A stretch of DNA of 39,737 bases, from NCBI GenBank assembly GCA_013001595.1, contig JABDMH010000077.1, positions 1 through 39,737 on the forward strand, written 5' to 3'. Under the pieces are notes generated by a model. The model made no database searches, was not told where the DNA came from, and saw nothing but the letters and a program-made list of their open reading frames with translations. Position 1 is the first letter of the stretch. Each line of letters opens with the position of its first letter. Below, one piece after another: positions 8,528 to 16,099 of this stretch. This stretch comes from Saprospiraceae bacterium. GTDB lineage: Bacteria; Bacteroidota; Bacteroidia; Chitinophagales; Saprospiraceae. The translations under genes and the position numbers were made by a program.

Positions 8528-9343
8528 CTAGACAAGCATGTCAACTTTGTCTGTACTAAATCCACCAACTGTTTTTTCCTTTAGGTTTTTTAATTCTGTT
8601 ACTGCTTTGGCAGCGGCATCGGCCAATAATGTAATATCGCTGCTATAGACCGCAAACCGGAAATCTTCATTGATCCATTTTGAGAGCAATTTCTGATCAA
8701 ACATTAGGATGCCTGCGATCTTATTATGTTTGCGACATGCGCTGACTATTTTCTTGATCGCTGCTACCTCCAGCGGGTGGTCGACCTGGCCGGGAATACC
8801 TAGGCTGATTGATAGATCAAAAGGACCGACAAAAATGCAATCTACTCCTTCAACCGATGCGATTTCATCAATATTTTCAAGAGACTGCCGGGTTTCAGCC
8901 TGTACAGCGATGAATGTATCCTTATTTGCCTGTTGAATATATTCAGCAGCATTCACTTTAGCATAACGGTTGTGTGGCCTTCGTATACCTGCTCCACGAT
9001 TTCCCATGGGTGGGTATTTTGCGTGTTCAATGACTTTTTTTGCCGCCTCAGCAGTACTGACCATGGGAACCAGCAAACCTGAAGCACCTGAGTCAAGCGG
9101 TTTTAAAATACATTCACGACTAATTTCTGGGACCCTTACAATAACAGATATTCCGGCTCCTTTGGCAGCAGCAATTATATTTGAGATAGTCTCAAAAGTG
9201 TACGTTCCATGTTCATTGTCAATGATGAAAAACTCAAATCCACATTGCGCCAACATGTAAGCTATATTTGGATTGCGGACTTCTGAAATAATAGTTCCTA
9301 ATGTCAGTTCACCATTCTGTAGCTTTTTTTTGATTTCGTACAT
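8528..9343 (-). CDS. garL: HpcH/HpaI-family aldolase, probable 2-dehydro-3-deoxyglucarate aldolase (GarL-type)
   Basis: This 271-residue class II aldolase is full length. Motifs include FIIDNEHGTYTF with catalytic His45, VIVRVPE with Arg70, and metal ligands Glu150 (VQAETRQSL) and Asp176 (FVGPFDLSISLG). GarL cleaves 5-keto-4-deoxyglucarate to pyruvate and tartronate semialdehyde. Relatives such as HpaI and RhmA use 4-hydroxy-2-oxoheptanedioate or 2-keto-3-deoxyrhamnonate. The next gene downstream is a tartronate semialdehyde reductase, so the GarL role fits best. No galactarate or glucarate dehydratase (GarD/GudD) appears in the window, so the supply of substrate is not explained locally. Confidence 0.75.
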   Translation of the reverse strand: MYEIKKKLQNGELTLGTIISEVRNPNIAYMLAQCGFEFFIIDNEHGTYTFETISNIIAAAKGAGISVIVRVPEISRECILKPLDSGASGLLVPMVSTAEAAKKVIEHAKYPPMGNRGAGIRRPHNRYAKVNAAEYIQQANKDTFIAVQAETRQSLENIDEIASVEGVDCIFVGPFDLSISLGIPGQVDHPLEVAAIKKIVSACRKHNKIAGILMFDQKLLSKWINEDFRFAVYSSDITLLADAAAKAVTELKNLKEKTVGGFSTDKVDMLV

Positions 9344-9796
9344 ATCAGTTCGTTTTTTATTCAGGCAAACATTATACTGAACATTTCATGACTCCATTGT
9401 CATCGCGCAATAACGTAGCACATGGTCGGTCACATATCAATCATCCATTTGACGAAAAGTTGCCGCGAATGCAATATCCGTTTCATTTTTCGCTTTTTGA
9501 TAACCCACATAGAATCGTACTGTCCCTTGGGCGAGCCATCAAACTTGAAACCTATAATAATGTAGGGCTATGGTCAATGACAAAGGACATCCTTGCTTAT
9601 GATCATTCTCAAGTACAAGTAAGGTAGATACTTGGTATTGGTATTGATTGAGGTTGTGCAAGAGCCATTTCGAACGTGTTTTGTAAATGTCATGGTCAAT
9701 GAATACCTTGGGGCTGTCAGCTATGTTATTGGGCCTCCCACCTGAATTATTCATTTAGGATGTTTATACTGCTGACATATCTAAATTAGGATTTCG
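9344..9796. other. Intergenic region between garL and sulfatase genes
   Basis: About 450 bases separate the divergently oriented garL and sulfatase genes. Short frames on both strands resemble nothing I know and have no convincing starts. The promoters of both flanking genes should be here; no clear -33/-7 pair was found. I see no RNA gene or repeat. Confidence 0.5.
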
Positions 9797-11359
9797 ATGT
9801 GTTTGACATTAATGAATAGCAAATCAATTCTTGCAATTTTGGTTATTCTTATTGCGACGGTTTGCCAAGGGTCAGCGCAAAGTAGACCAAACATCCTTTT
9901 TATTCTAGCCGATGACATGGGGTGGCAAGATACCAGTGTACCTTTTGGCCCAGAAACTACCACCTTCAATAATCGCTATAAGACGCCGGCTCTGGTTCGC
10001 CTGGCAGCAGATGGAATGAAGTTTACGCAGGCATATGCCTGCGCGGTATGTTCTCCATCACGTGTCAGCATACTCACAGGTCAGAATGCTGCGCGACACG
10101 GTGTAACCCAATGGACCTACCTGAGTGGAAAGGTACCTCGATCAGACCTACATCATCCTACCTTAAAGTATGCAAACTGGAACTGGAATGGTCTACAGCC
10201 AGCATCAGGAATGGAAAATGCTGTCTTCGAGAAGAATCTACCGCAATTATTGCATGAAGCAGGTTATAGGACCATGCATTTTGGTAAGGGCCATTTTGGT
10301 GCTGCAGGGACCCCTGGGGCAGATCCGAAGAATTTGGGATTTGACGTTCGAATTGGTGGTAGGGATGCTGGCGGTTGTGGTAGCTACAAGGGTGTGAAAA
10401 ATTTCGGAGCGAAAGCAAACCCGGAAGGACCTTGGCGTGCATGGGACTTAGATCATTATTTCGGTCAGGACATACATTTGACGGAGGCCCTGACCCTGGA
10501 AGCAACACGGGAAATCCGAAAAGCGGCACAGAATGAACAACCATTCTTCTGCTATTTCGCCCATTACGCTCCCCATACACCCATTGAAGCGGATGAGCGA
10601 TTCGCACAGAAATATAGGTCTGCAGGATTGGCAGAAAGCGAGGCTGCATATGCTTCCCTTATAGAGGGAATGGATAAAAGCCTGGGAGATTTATTGGATC
10701 TTTTGGATGAACTAGATCTTGCAGATAACACGATGGTGATATTCACCTCAGATAATGGCGGGCTCAGTCATGACCGAAGAAGCATGAGTCCTCCACATAC
10801 ACATAATGCCCCACTCAGCAGTGGAAAGGGGGCACATCATGAGGGAGGAATACGGGTACCATTGATCGTCAAATTGCCATCTAGCATACCCGCCGAAGTT
10901 AGCACGAGTACCCCAGTGATGATATTTGACTGGTTTCCTACAATCCTTGAAATTGCAGGGGTGAATTATAGCCGTGAAAACATCGATGGTATTTCATTGG
11001 TACCACTTTTTACAAATCAAGATGTTAATGCTTATGAACGTAATCTGATATGGCATTTTCCAAATTTGTGGGGCCCACTTCAATATGAAGAACCGGTGAA
11101 AGGACCGGGTATGGGGCCAAGTAGCACCATTATAAAAGGTAAGTGGAAACTTATTTGTTATTATTCGGATCAGCGCTTTGAACTATTTAATCTATCTGAT
11201 GATTTGGGAGAAACCACTAATCTCGCTACGGAATTTCCCATGCAAGTAAAGATGCTGGCCCAGGATCTTACCGACTATTTGAGAGATGTCAATGCACCTA
11301 TGCTGAGGGATAAAAGAAGTGATCAATTTGTTGCTTATCCTTTCGACATATTAAAATAG
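9797..11359 (+). CDS. Secreted sulfatase (arylsulfatase type)
   Basis: A complete 520-residue type I sulfatase. The signal peptide (ILAILVILIATVCQGSAQ) is followed by PNILFILADDMGWQD, the N-terminal metal site (Asp39, Asp40). The formylglycine signature CSPSRVSILTG has Cys85, Pro87 and Arg89. The second metal motif FTSDNGG contains Asp319-Asn320. The C-terminal region ends with the usual sulfatase fold (IKGKWKLICYYSDQRFELFNLSDD). An ATG at 9812 (Met6) would also suit the signal peptide, so the start is uncertain by five codons. It has no HEAT tail, unlike the sulfatase at 4219-6159, and the two probably act on different sulfate esters. Substrate is unknown. The next gene is about 300 bases away, so it is probably monocistronic. 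Confidence 0.88.
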   Translation: MCLTLMNSKSILAILVILIATVCQGSAQSRPNILFILADDMGWQDTSVPFGPETTTFNNRYKTPALVRLAADGMKFTQAYACAVCSPSRVSILTGQNAARHGVTQWTYLSGKVPRSDLHHPTLKYANWNWNGLQPASGMENAVFEKNLPQLLHEAGYRTMHFGKGHFGAAGTPGADPKNLGFDVRIGGRDAGGCGSYKGVKNFGAKANPEGPWRAWDLDHYFGQDIHLTEALTLEATREIRKAAQNEQPFFCYFAHYAPHTPIEADERFAQKYRSAGLAESEAAYASLIEGMDKSLGDLLDLLDELDLADNTMVIFTSDNGGLSHDRRSMSPPHTHNAPLSSGKGAHHEGGIRVPLIVKLPSSIPAEVSTSTPVMIFDWFPTILEIAGVNYSRENIDGISLVPLFTNQDVNAYERNLIWHFPNLWGPLQYEEPVKGPGMGPSSTIIKGKWKLICYYSDQRFELFNLSDDLGETTNLATEFPMQVKMLAQDLTDYLRDVNAPMLRDKRSDQFVAYPFDILK

Positions 11360-11665
11360 TAATTGAGAAGTTCGTAAGCCATCCTGTCACCGGAAGTTTT
11401 GATCATAGTTGGGTCTGGGTCGGAAAGGACACATCGAATCATTGGTATCATACAAGCTGGGGTTCTGTCTGGTTACTGGTGTAGAGCCTGTTATCATCAA
11501 CTTCAGATATCACAATAGTGATGGTGGTGCCCAAATTGTGTTTACATTTGATTTTTGTTTTGGACTTTGTCAGATGACTTTTACAGCGGGATCCAATCGA
11601 TGATAAGGGGACATCTTTTTGTAGCATAGAAATAATTAGCAACAAATAAATACATTATTGAAAGC
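11360..11665. other. Non-coding interval after the sulfatase
   Basis: About 300 bases contain only short frames on both strands (for example 11409-11603), none with recognised similarity. No strong terminator stem or promoter pair was seen. Confidence 0.45.
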
Positions 11666-13273
11666 ATGGAAAAACCGATTTCGATAGCAGCAATTGCATC
11701 TCTTGAAGACAAAAGACCGGCACATGCGGTGGTAAATGGCCTTGACTTGGTAATCATAAGAGATGGTGAAGATATTTCTGTACTCTATGGAAGGTGTCTG
11801 CACCGAGGTGCTTTAATGTCGGACGGTCATATAGATGGCCACAATATAATATGTGGTGTGCACGGGTGGGACTACAGATTCGATACGGGTGTCTCAGAAT
11901 ATAACAATAATGAGGTGCTTCATAAGTTTTCTACTAAAATAGAGGGGGGAGAACTGTTTGTTGATGAGGTCGAAATTGATGCCTATTTAGAGGAGCATCC
12001 GCAACCCTTTAATCGAGATGTGTATTTAGGTGCGTACGCTGATACAGATCCAGCAGATACAGAGCCTTATACAGGATACATTAAAGAGCTGGCTAGAAAC
12101 GGACTCAAGAATGTTGGGCATCATGGTTTTTCTGCATCCATGGGGGTCGATCGAAATACGCTCCCTAAATGGAACGACATTCAATTCTTGCCGGCTCAGT
12201 TGGCATCGCGACCATTATTAGACAATGAAGAAGTGGCCACCAAAGTGATCATCGGTCCTCGAGCCAAAAAACCACTTGAACTTGACATTCCTTTATTTGT
12301 GAGTGACATGAGTTTCGGTGCATTATCTCGAGAAGCAAAAATCGCCTTGGCTAAGGGAGCTGAATTAGCTGGTACCGGCATCTGTTCTGGAGAAGGCGGT
12401 ATCCTGCCGGAGGAGCAAGCAAGCAATAGTAAATATTTTTATGAATTGGCCTCTGCTCAGTTCGGTTTTAGCTGGGAGAAATTGGATGATGTGCAAGCAT
12501 TCCATTTTAAAGGAGGGCAAGGTGCTAAAACAGGCACCGGGGGTCACTTGCCAGGGACCAAGGTGAGCAAGGAAATTGCTGAGGTGCGCGGACTTGAGGA
12601 GGGAGAAACGGCGATTTCACCAGCAGCGAATCCCAATTTTCATACGGCTCAAGATTTTAAAGATTTCGGTGATCGGGTGAGGGAACGGACAGGCGGTATC
12701 CCCATCGGATTCAAGATCGCTGCTAGCCATATTGAGAAGGACATTCAGTTTGCCTTAGACGCCGGTGCCGATTACATTATTTTGGATGGACGTGGTGGGG
12801 GTACAGGCTCGGCGCCTAAAATTTTAAGAGACCACATTAATGTCCCAACAATACCCGCTTTGGCACGAGCTAGAAAGTATTTGGACAAGGTTGGGGCCAT
12901 TGATATTACGTTGGTAATTACTGGTGGGTTACGAGTTGCAGAAGATTTCTCCAAGGCTTTGATGCTTGGAGCCGATGCCATTGCGGTGGCGAATTCGGCA
13001 TTACAGGCCATTGGATGTCTCGGAATGCGTGCTTGTGGAAGTAATAATTGTCCAGTAGGTATTGCTACCCAAAAAGAGTCCTTACGAAGTCGATTGATTA
13101 TAGGTTCTTCCGCAAGCCAATTGCATAACTTTTTTGATGCGACCAATCATTTGATACAGGTGGTGGCCAGATCATGTGGATATGATGACATCAGCAAATT
13201 CAATCACAGTGATTTATCCACCTTTGATTGGGTTATGCATAAATTGACAGGTATTAATTACGCCGGAATTTAG
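11666..13273 (+). CDS. Rieske [2Fe-2S] - glutamate-synthase-like FMN/[3Fe-4S] fusion protein
   Basis: This 535-residue protein joins two modules. Residues 1-110 form a Rieske ferredoxin-type domain with Cys44-x-His46 (RCLHRGA) and Cys63-xx-His66 (CGVHGWDY). From about residue 165 it matches the synthase domain of glutamate synthase (GltB-type FMN barrel), with LFVSDMSFGALSREA, GTGICSGEGGILPEE, KGGQGAKTGTGGHLPG and YIILDGRGGGTGSAP. A [3Fe-4S] signature is present at Cys451, Cys457 and Cys462 (C-x5-C-x4-C). There is no glutaminase domain, so ammonia-channelled glutamate synthesis is not supported. It is predicted cytosolic, with no signal peptide. The Rieske module likely feeds or takes electrons for the flavin; substrate is unknown. 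It has no close operon partner. Confidence 0.85.
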   Translation: MEKPISIAAIASLEDKRPAHAVVNGLDLVIIRDGEDISVLYGRCLHRGALMSDGHIDGHNIICGVHGWDYRFDTGVSEYNNNEVLHKFSTKIEGGELFVDEVEIDAYLEEHPQPFNRDVYLGAYADTDPADTEPYTGYIKELARNGLKNVGHHGFSASMGVDRNTLPKWNDIQFLPAQLASRPLLDNEEVATKVIIGPRAKKPLELDIPLFVSDMSFGALSREAKIALAKGAELAGTGICSGEGGILPEEQASNSKYFYELASAQFGFSWEKLDDVQAFHFKGGQGAKTGTGGHLPGTKVSKEIAEVRGLEEGETAISPAANPNFHTAQDFKDFGDRVRERTGGIPIGFKIAASHIEKDIQFALDAGADYIILDGRGGGTGSAPKILRDHINVPTIPALARARKYLDKVGAIDITLVITGGLRVAEDFSKALMLGADAIAVANSALQAIGCLGMRACGSNNCPVGIATQKESLRSRLIIGSSASQLHNFFDATNHLIQVVARSCGYDDISKFNHSDLSTFDWVMHKLTGINYAGI

Positions 13274-13409
13274 TGGAAACCAGGTAGCAACAAATGCATT
13301 TGGCTGCTTTGTATTTGGCTAACGCAAAATGATGGCAAGCCAGAATTTGCAGCACGCATCTCTTGGTTCTAGATGACCAAATTCTTATGCAAAAGGAGAT
13401 CGAGAATTT

Positions 13410-14303
13410 CTAACAACAACTGCTATCTGAATTGTTTTGTATATAGATTGGAAGCTCGGAAAAGTCGATCTTCGGTTTTTCTTCATGCATTTCCCCTTTT
13501 TCTGCATAAACGGTTATGCTGAATATGCCAGTTGTTCCTTTATTGAAGTCCTTGACCTCATCTGCGGTTAAATATTTACCGAGTATGTCATCTGGAATCA
13601 CAATGGGTTTTTCTTTCTGGATCACTATATTTTGGAAGCCTTGATCAGCAATGTGCTGCAAGTAATCTCTCTTTTGAATGGCACCTGCAACGCATCCTGC
13701 ATACATTTCTGCATCTTTACGTAAAGCATCCGGAAGCATACCGACAAGAACTATATCTGATATGCTGAAATGACCTCGTGGTTTCAATACCCTGTGGATC
13801 TCTGAGATGACTCTTTTCTTGTTGGGCACCAGGTTGAGTACACAATTACTGACAATCACATCTGCCAAATCACTACTCACGGGCATGGCATCAATGTCTC
13901 CTTCCCTAAATTCGACATTATTGTAGCCCAATCTTTCAGCATTGAGTCTGGCTTTCTCAATCATTATGGGTGTGAAATCAATGCCAATTACTTTTCCCTC
14001 ACCGCCTGCTTCATGTCGTGCAACAAAGCAGTCATTACCAGCACCTGATCCCAAGTCTATCACTGTGTCCCCTTTTTTGATCTTAGCGAACTGAGTTGGT
14101 AAGCCGCACCCCAACCCGAGATCTGCATCTTCTACATACCCTTCAGTTTTGGAGTAGTCGTCCATCATTATATTGTAAACCTTGTTTGATGACATGGTCG
14201 AACCACAACAAGATGAAGCATTTTCTACCTTGCCTTGTTGAGCGATCCTGGAATAGCGCTCCTTAACTATGTTCTTTAATGCTCGTTCCTTTTTCATCTT
14301 CAC
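13410..14303 (-). CDS. arsM: Arsenite S-adenosylmethionine methyltransferase ArsM
   Basis: This 297-residue SAM methyltransferase carries VIDLGSGAGND (residues 81-91) for SAM binding. It has the three conserved arsenic-binding cysteines of ArsM: Cys66 (GLGCGLP), Cys154 (SNCVLNL) and Cys204 (YAGCVAGA). Additional vicinal cysteines at 32-33 and at the very end (296-297) are typical of the family. It methylates As(III) stepwise to methylated and volatile species in the cytosol. It sits 43 bases downstream of an ArsR gene on the same strand, so the two are probably one operon induced by arsenite. No arsenite efflux (acr3/arsB) or arsenate reductase gene is in the window. Confidence 0.92.
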   Translation of the reverse strand: MKMKKERALKNIVKERYSRIAQQGKVENASSCCGSTMSSNKVYNIMMDDYSKTEGYVEDADLGLGCGLPTQFAKIKKGDTVIDLGSGAGNDCFVARHEAGGEGKVIGIDFTPIMIEKARLNAERLGYNNVEFREGDIDAMPVSSDLADVIVSNCVLNLVPNKKRVISEIHRVLKPRGHFSISDIVLVGMLPDALRKDAEMYAGCVAGAIQKRDYLQHIADQGFQNIVIQKEKPIVIPDDILGKYLTADEVKDFNKGTTGIFSITVYAEKGEMHEEKPKIDFSELPIYIQNNSDSSCC

Positions 14304-14346
14304 TATTGGTTATTTTAATTTATTTTTTATCGGTCCCTAAGGCGTC

Positions 14347-14676
14347 TCAACAACAATCATCCTTTACGATGTCTTGATCTAGAAACTGAAGGATCACCCT
14401 CTTCATATGTGTCCACTTTTTTTTATCGATGCAATAGCAAACACTGGTGCCTTCTACATTTCCTTTGATGAGGCCTATGCGCTTCAACTCATTGAGGTGT
14501 TGAGAGATGGTAGGCTGTGCAAGCCCGATCACATGGACCAGGTCTCCACAAACACAAGCGTCGATCCTGAAAAGATGCTGTAGGATAGCCACCCGGGCGG
14601 GATGTCCACAGACTTTGGCATATGCTGCAATTTCATTTTGCAGCTCGCTAAAGATCTCTGTTTTTGTTAAACCCAT
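14347..14676 (-). CDS. arsR: ArsR-family arsenic-responsive repressor
   Basis: A 109-residue winged-helix repressor. The helix-turn-helix is near residues 50-66 (GLAQPTISQHLNELKRIG). The metal motif CVCGDL at Cys41 and Cys43 corresponds to the ELCVCDL arsenite sensor of ArsR. Further cysteines are at 23, 80, 82 and the C-terminal Cys108-Cys109. It represses its own promoter until As(III) binds. It is first in the operon with arsM 43 bases downstream. A perfect 7-base inverted repeat lies 22 bases upstream of its start and is the likely operator. Confidence 0.9.
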   Translation of the reverse strand: MGLTKTEIFSELQNEIAAYAKVCGHPARVAILQHLFRIDACVCGDLVHVIGLAQPTISQHLNELKRIGLIKGNVEGTSVCYCIDKKKWTHMKRVILQFLDQDIVKDDCC

Positions 14677-14697
14677 GTTGATTCATTCATACATTGC

Positions 14698-14715
14698 AAT
14701 ATTACGATTAATATT
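14698..14715. promoter_or_regulatory. Palindrome upstream of arsR, candidate ArsR operator
   Basis: The 18 bases AATATTA-CGAT-TAATATT form a perfect inverted repeat with 7-base arms and a 4-base spacer. The centre lies about 30 bases before the arsR start codon, where ArsR/SmtB-type repressors typically bind AT-rich 12-2-12-like palindromes. Read on the minus strand, the right arm also gives TAATATTG, close to the Bacteroidetes -7 element, so binding would block transcription. The role is inferred from position. Confidence 0.6.
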
Positions 14716-14948
14716 TGATCTTGGTGGTTCCTTCAAAAAGAGATTGTAAATTTTGTTGGTACTAATAAAAGTCCATTTCTGAATGAAGTGGATATCAAGT
14801 TCGTTTCTAGGTGTATTGGGCATATGTCGATACGAGTTTGGAAGTAAATGACTAAACATGATTTAGTCCAACTCCGAAATATTTCAATAATGAGTTCAAC
14901 TTAAATTATCTTCAAGCATGTGCTATTGTTTTACTAGAAATTTTAGTC

Positions 14949-15653
14949 GTGAGTCCATTGCGAAGAACATCCCTGCTTTTCCTTATCATTTTATGCTGTG
15001 CCTTTTCTGCTGGTAAAAGAGCAGATGTCAAGATTGTAACATGTTTGGGAGATAGCATTACCTATGGAGCTCGCCTTGAAGATCCAGATGCAGACTCATA
15101 TCCAGCCCAACTTCAGAACATGTTGGGAGATGAATACCGAGTCCTAAATATGGGAGTGGGAGGGGCCACATTGTTACGTAAAGGAAAACCGACAGTGTGG
15201 GCGCAACTGGATAAAGTTGAGCAATCACAACCAGACCATGTCATCATCAGTCTTGGTACCAATGATACTTGCGGTGAAGGTACCTGCGGTGATCGGAAAT
15301 GTTGGGAATATCGAGAATCTTTTTTAGCGGACTACCTCGATTTAATTGAAGGATTGCAGAGCCTACCTTCCTCACCTCAGATCTGGCTTTGCGCACCTTC
15401 CCCTATGGTTCTGGAAACTCCTGGGCTAAAACCTGAGAGAGTCGCCGGCTTGAACATTCGTAAGCCAAGGCTTCAAAAACTGATCGGTCTAATAAAACTA
15501 GCGGCTAAGGAATCGGAGGTGGGATTCATTGATCTCAATACCCCACTTGATCATCACCCCGAGCTATTCACGGTCGAAGATGGCGTGCACCCTAATCTAG
15601 CAGGTTACCAGGCCATAGCGCTAATCGTATACGATGCGATAACCAAGCAGTAG
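14949..15653 (+). CDS. Secreted SGNH/GDSL hydrolase
   Basis: A 234-residue SGNH esterase starting at a GTG. A signal peptide (LLFLIILCCAFSAG) is followed by block I CLGDSITYG with nucleophile Ser36, block II GVGGAT with its Gly, block III SLGTNDT with Asn, and block V DGVHPN with Asp211 and His214. All four catalytic blocks are present. Family members remove acetyl or other acyl groups from sugars, or act as lipases or thioesterases. Neighbouring esterase, lyase and sulfatase genes favour carbohydrate deacylation. It diverges from arsR, sharing a 270-base intergenic region. Confidence 0.85.
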   Translation: MSPLRRTSLLFLIILCCAFSAGKRADVKIVTCLGDSITYGARLEDPDADSYPAQLQNMLGDEYRVLNMGVGGATLLRKGKPTVWAQLDKVEQSQPDHVIISLGTNDTCGEGTCGDRKCWEYRESFLADYLDLIEGLQSLPSSPQIWLCAPSPMVLETPGLKPERVAGLNIRKPRLQKLIGLIKLAAKESEVGFIDLNTPLDHHPELFTVEDGVHPNLAGYQAIALIVYDAITKQ

Positions 15654-16099
15654 GGTAGCGCATACTTATTAGATGGTGACCAGATTTCACTTATCAGCCC
15701 CATCTTGACTGGACGATTTATAATCGATCTATTTTTTAGTCAGTAGAAATTTTGCAATTTGTTAGCTGCGCAATGATCTAAGTTGTAATGAATTATTTCA
15801 CTAGGAGAATCATATTGGGACATTTGGGTGATTTGGTACTTGGATCTGCACTACATTCAGAATGGTGGCATCTTCCTTGGAGCCCCTTTGATACTGCGGC
15901 GAGAGCTATAGGTAAAAGCAAAATAGGAACCACAGTTATGTATTGAGATGTCTTACTCGTCAGATCTCTGTAGTATAAACACAGACCCAGCAGTAGATCA
16001 GATAGGTGAAAAAAGAAGGACCAATGGTGTTTGGTCAGAACAAAGCCGATGGCATCAGAATATTAGGGTTTTGTCAAATTAGTCGCTAATATTGGGAAT
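15654..16099. other. Intergenic region before the large esterase gene
   Basis: About 450 bases hold one possible small open frame (15815-15946) described separately; otherwise no gene, RNA or repeat was seen. The promoter for the esterase should be near 16060-16095, where TTTTG and TAATATTG occur but with too short a spacing for a convincing Bacteroidetes promoter. Confidence 0.45.
15815..15946 (+). other. Small open frame with a Shine-Dalgarno-like site, identity unknown
   Basis: A 43-codon frame starts at TTG with AGGAGA six bases upstream and ends at TGA. It reads LGHLGDLVLGSALHSEWWHL and ends AARAIGKSKIGTTVMY. The composition looks protein-like, so this may be a small gene or the tail of a lost gene. 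I do not recognise the family. Confidence 0.2.

Noticed and set aside
9539-9754. Minus-strand 71-codon frame between garL and the sulfatase
   Set aside because: No recognisable motif, no ribosome-binding site, and it runs through the expected promoter region of two divergent genes.
10158-10649. 163-codon minus-strand frame inside the second sulfatase gene
   Set aside because: Entirely antisense to a well-supported sulfatase; it is a shadow frame.
11666-13273. Calling the Rieske fusion a glutamate synthase large subunit
   Set aside because: No N-terminal glutamine amidotransferase domain and no GltD partner, so glutamate synthase activity is not supported.
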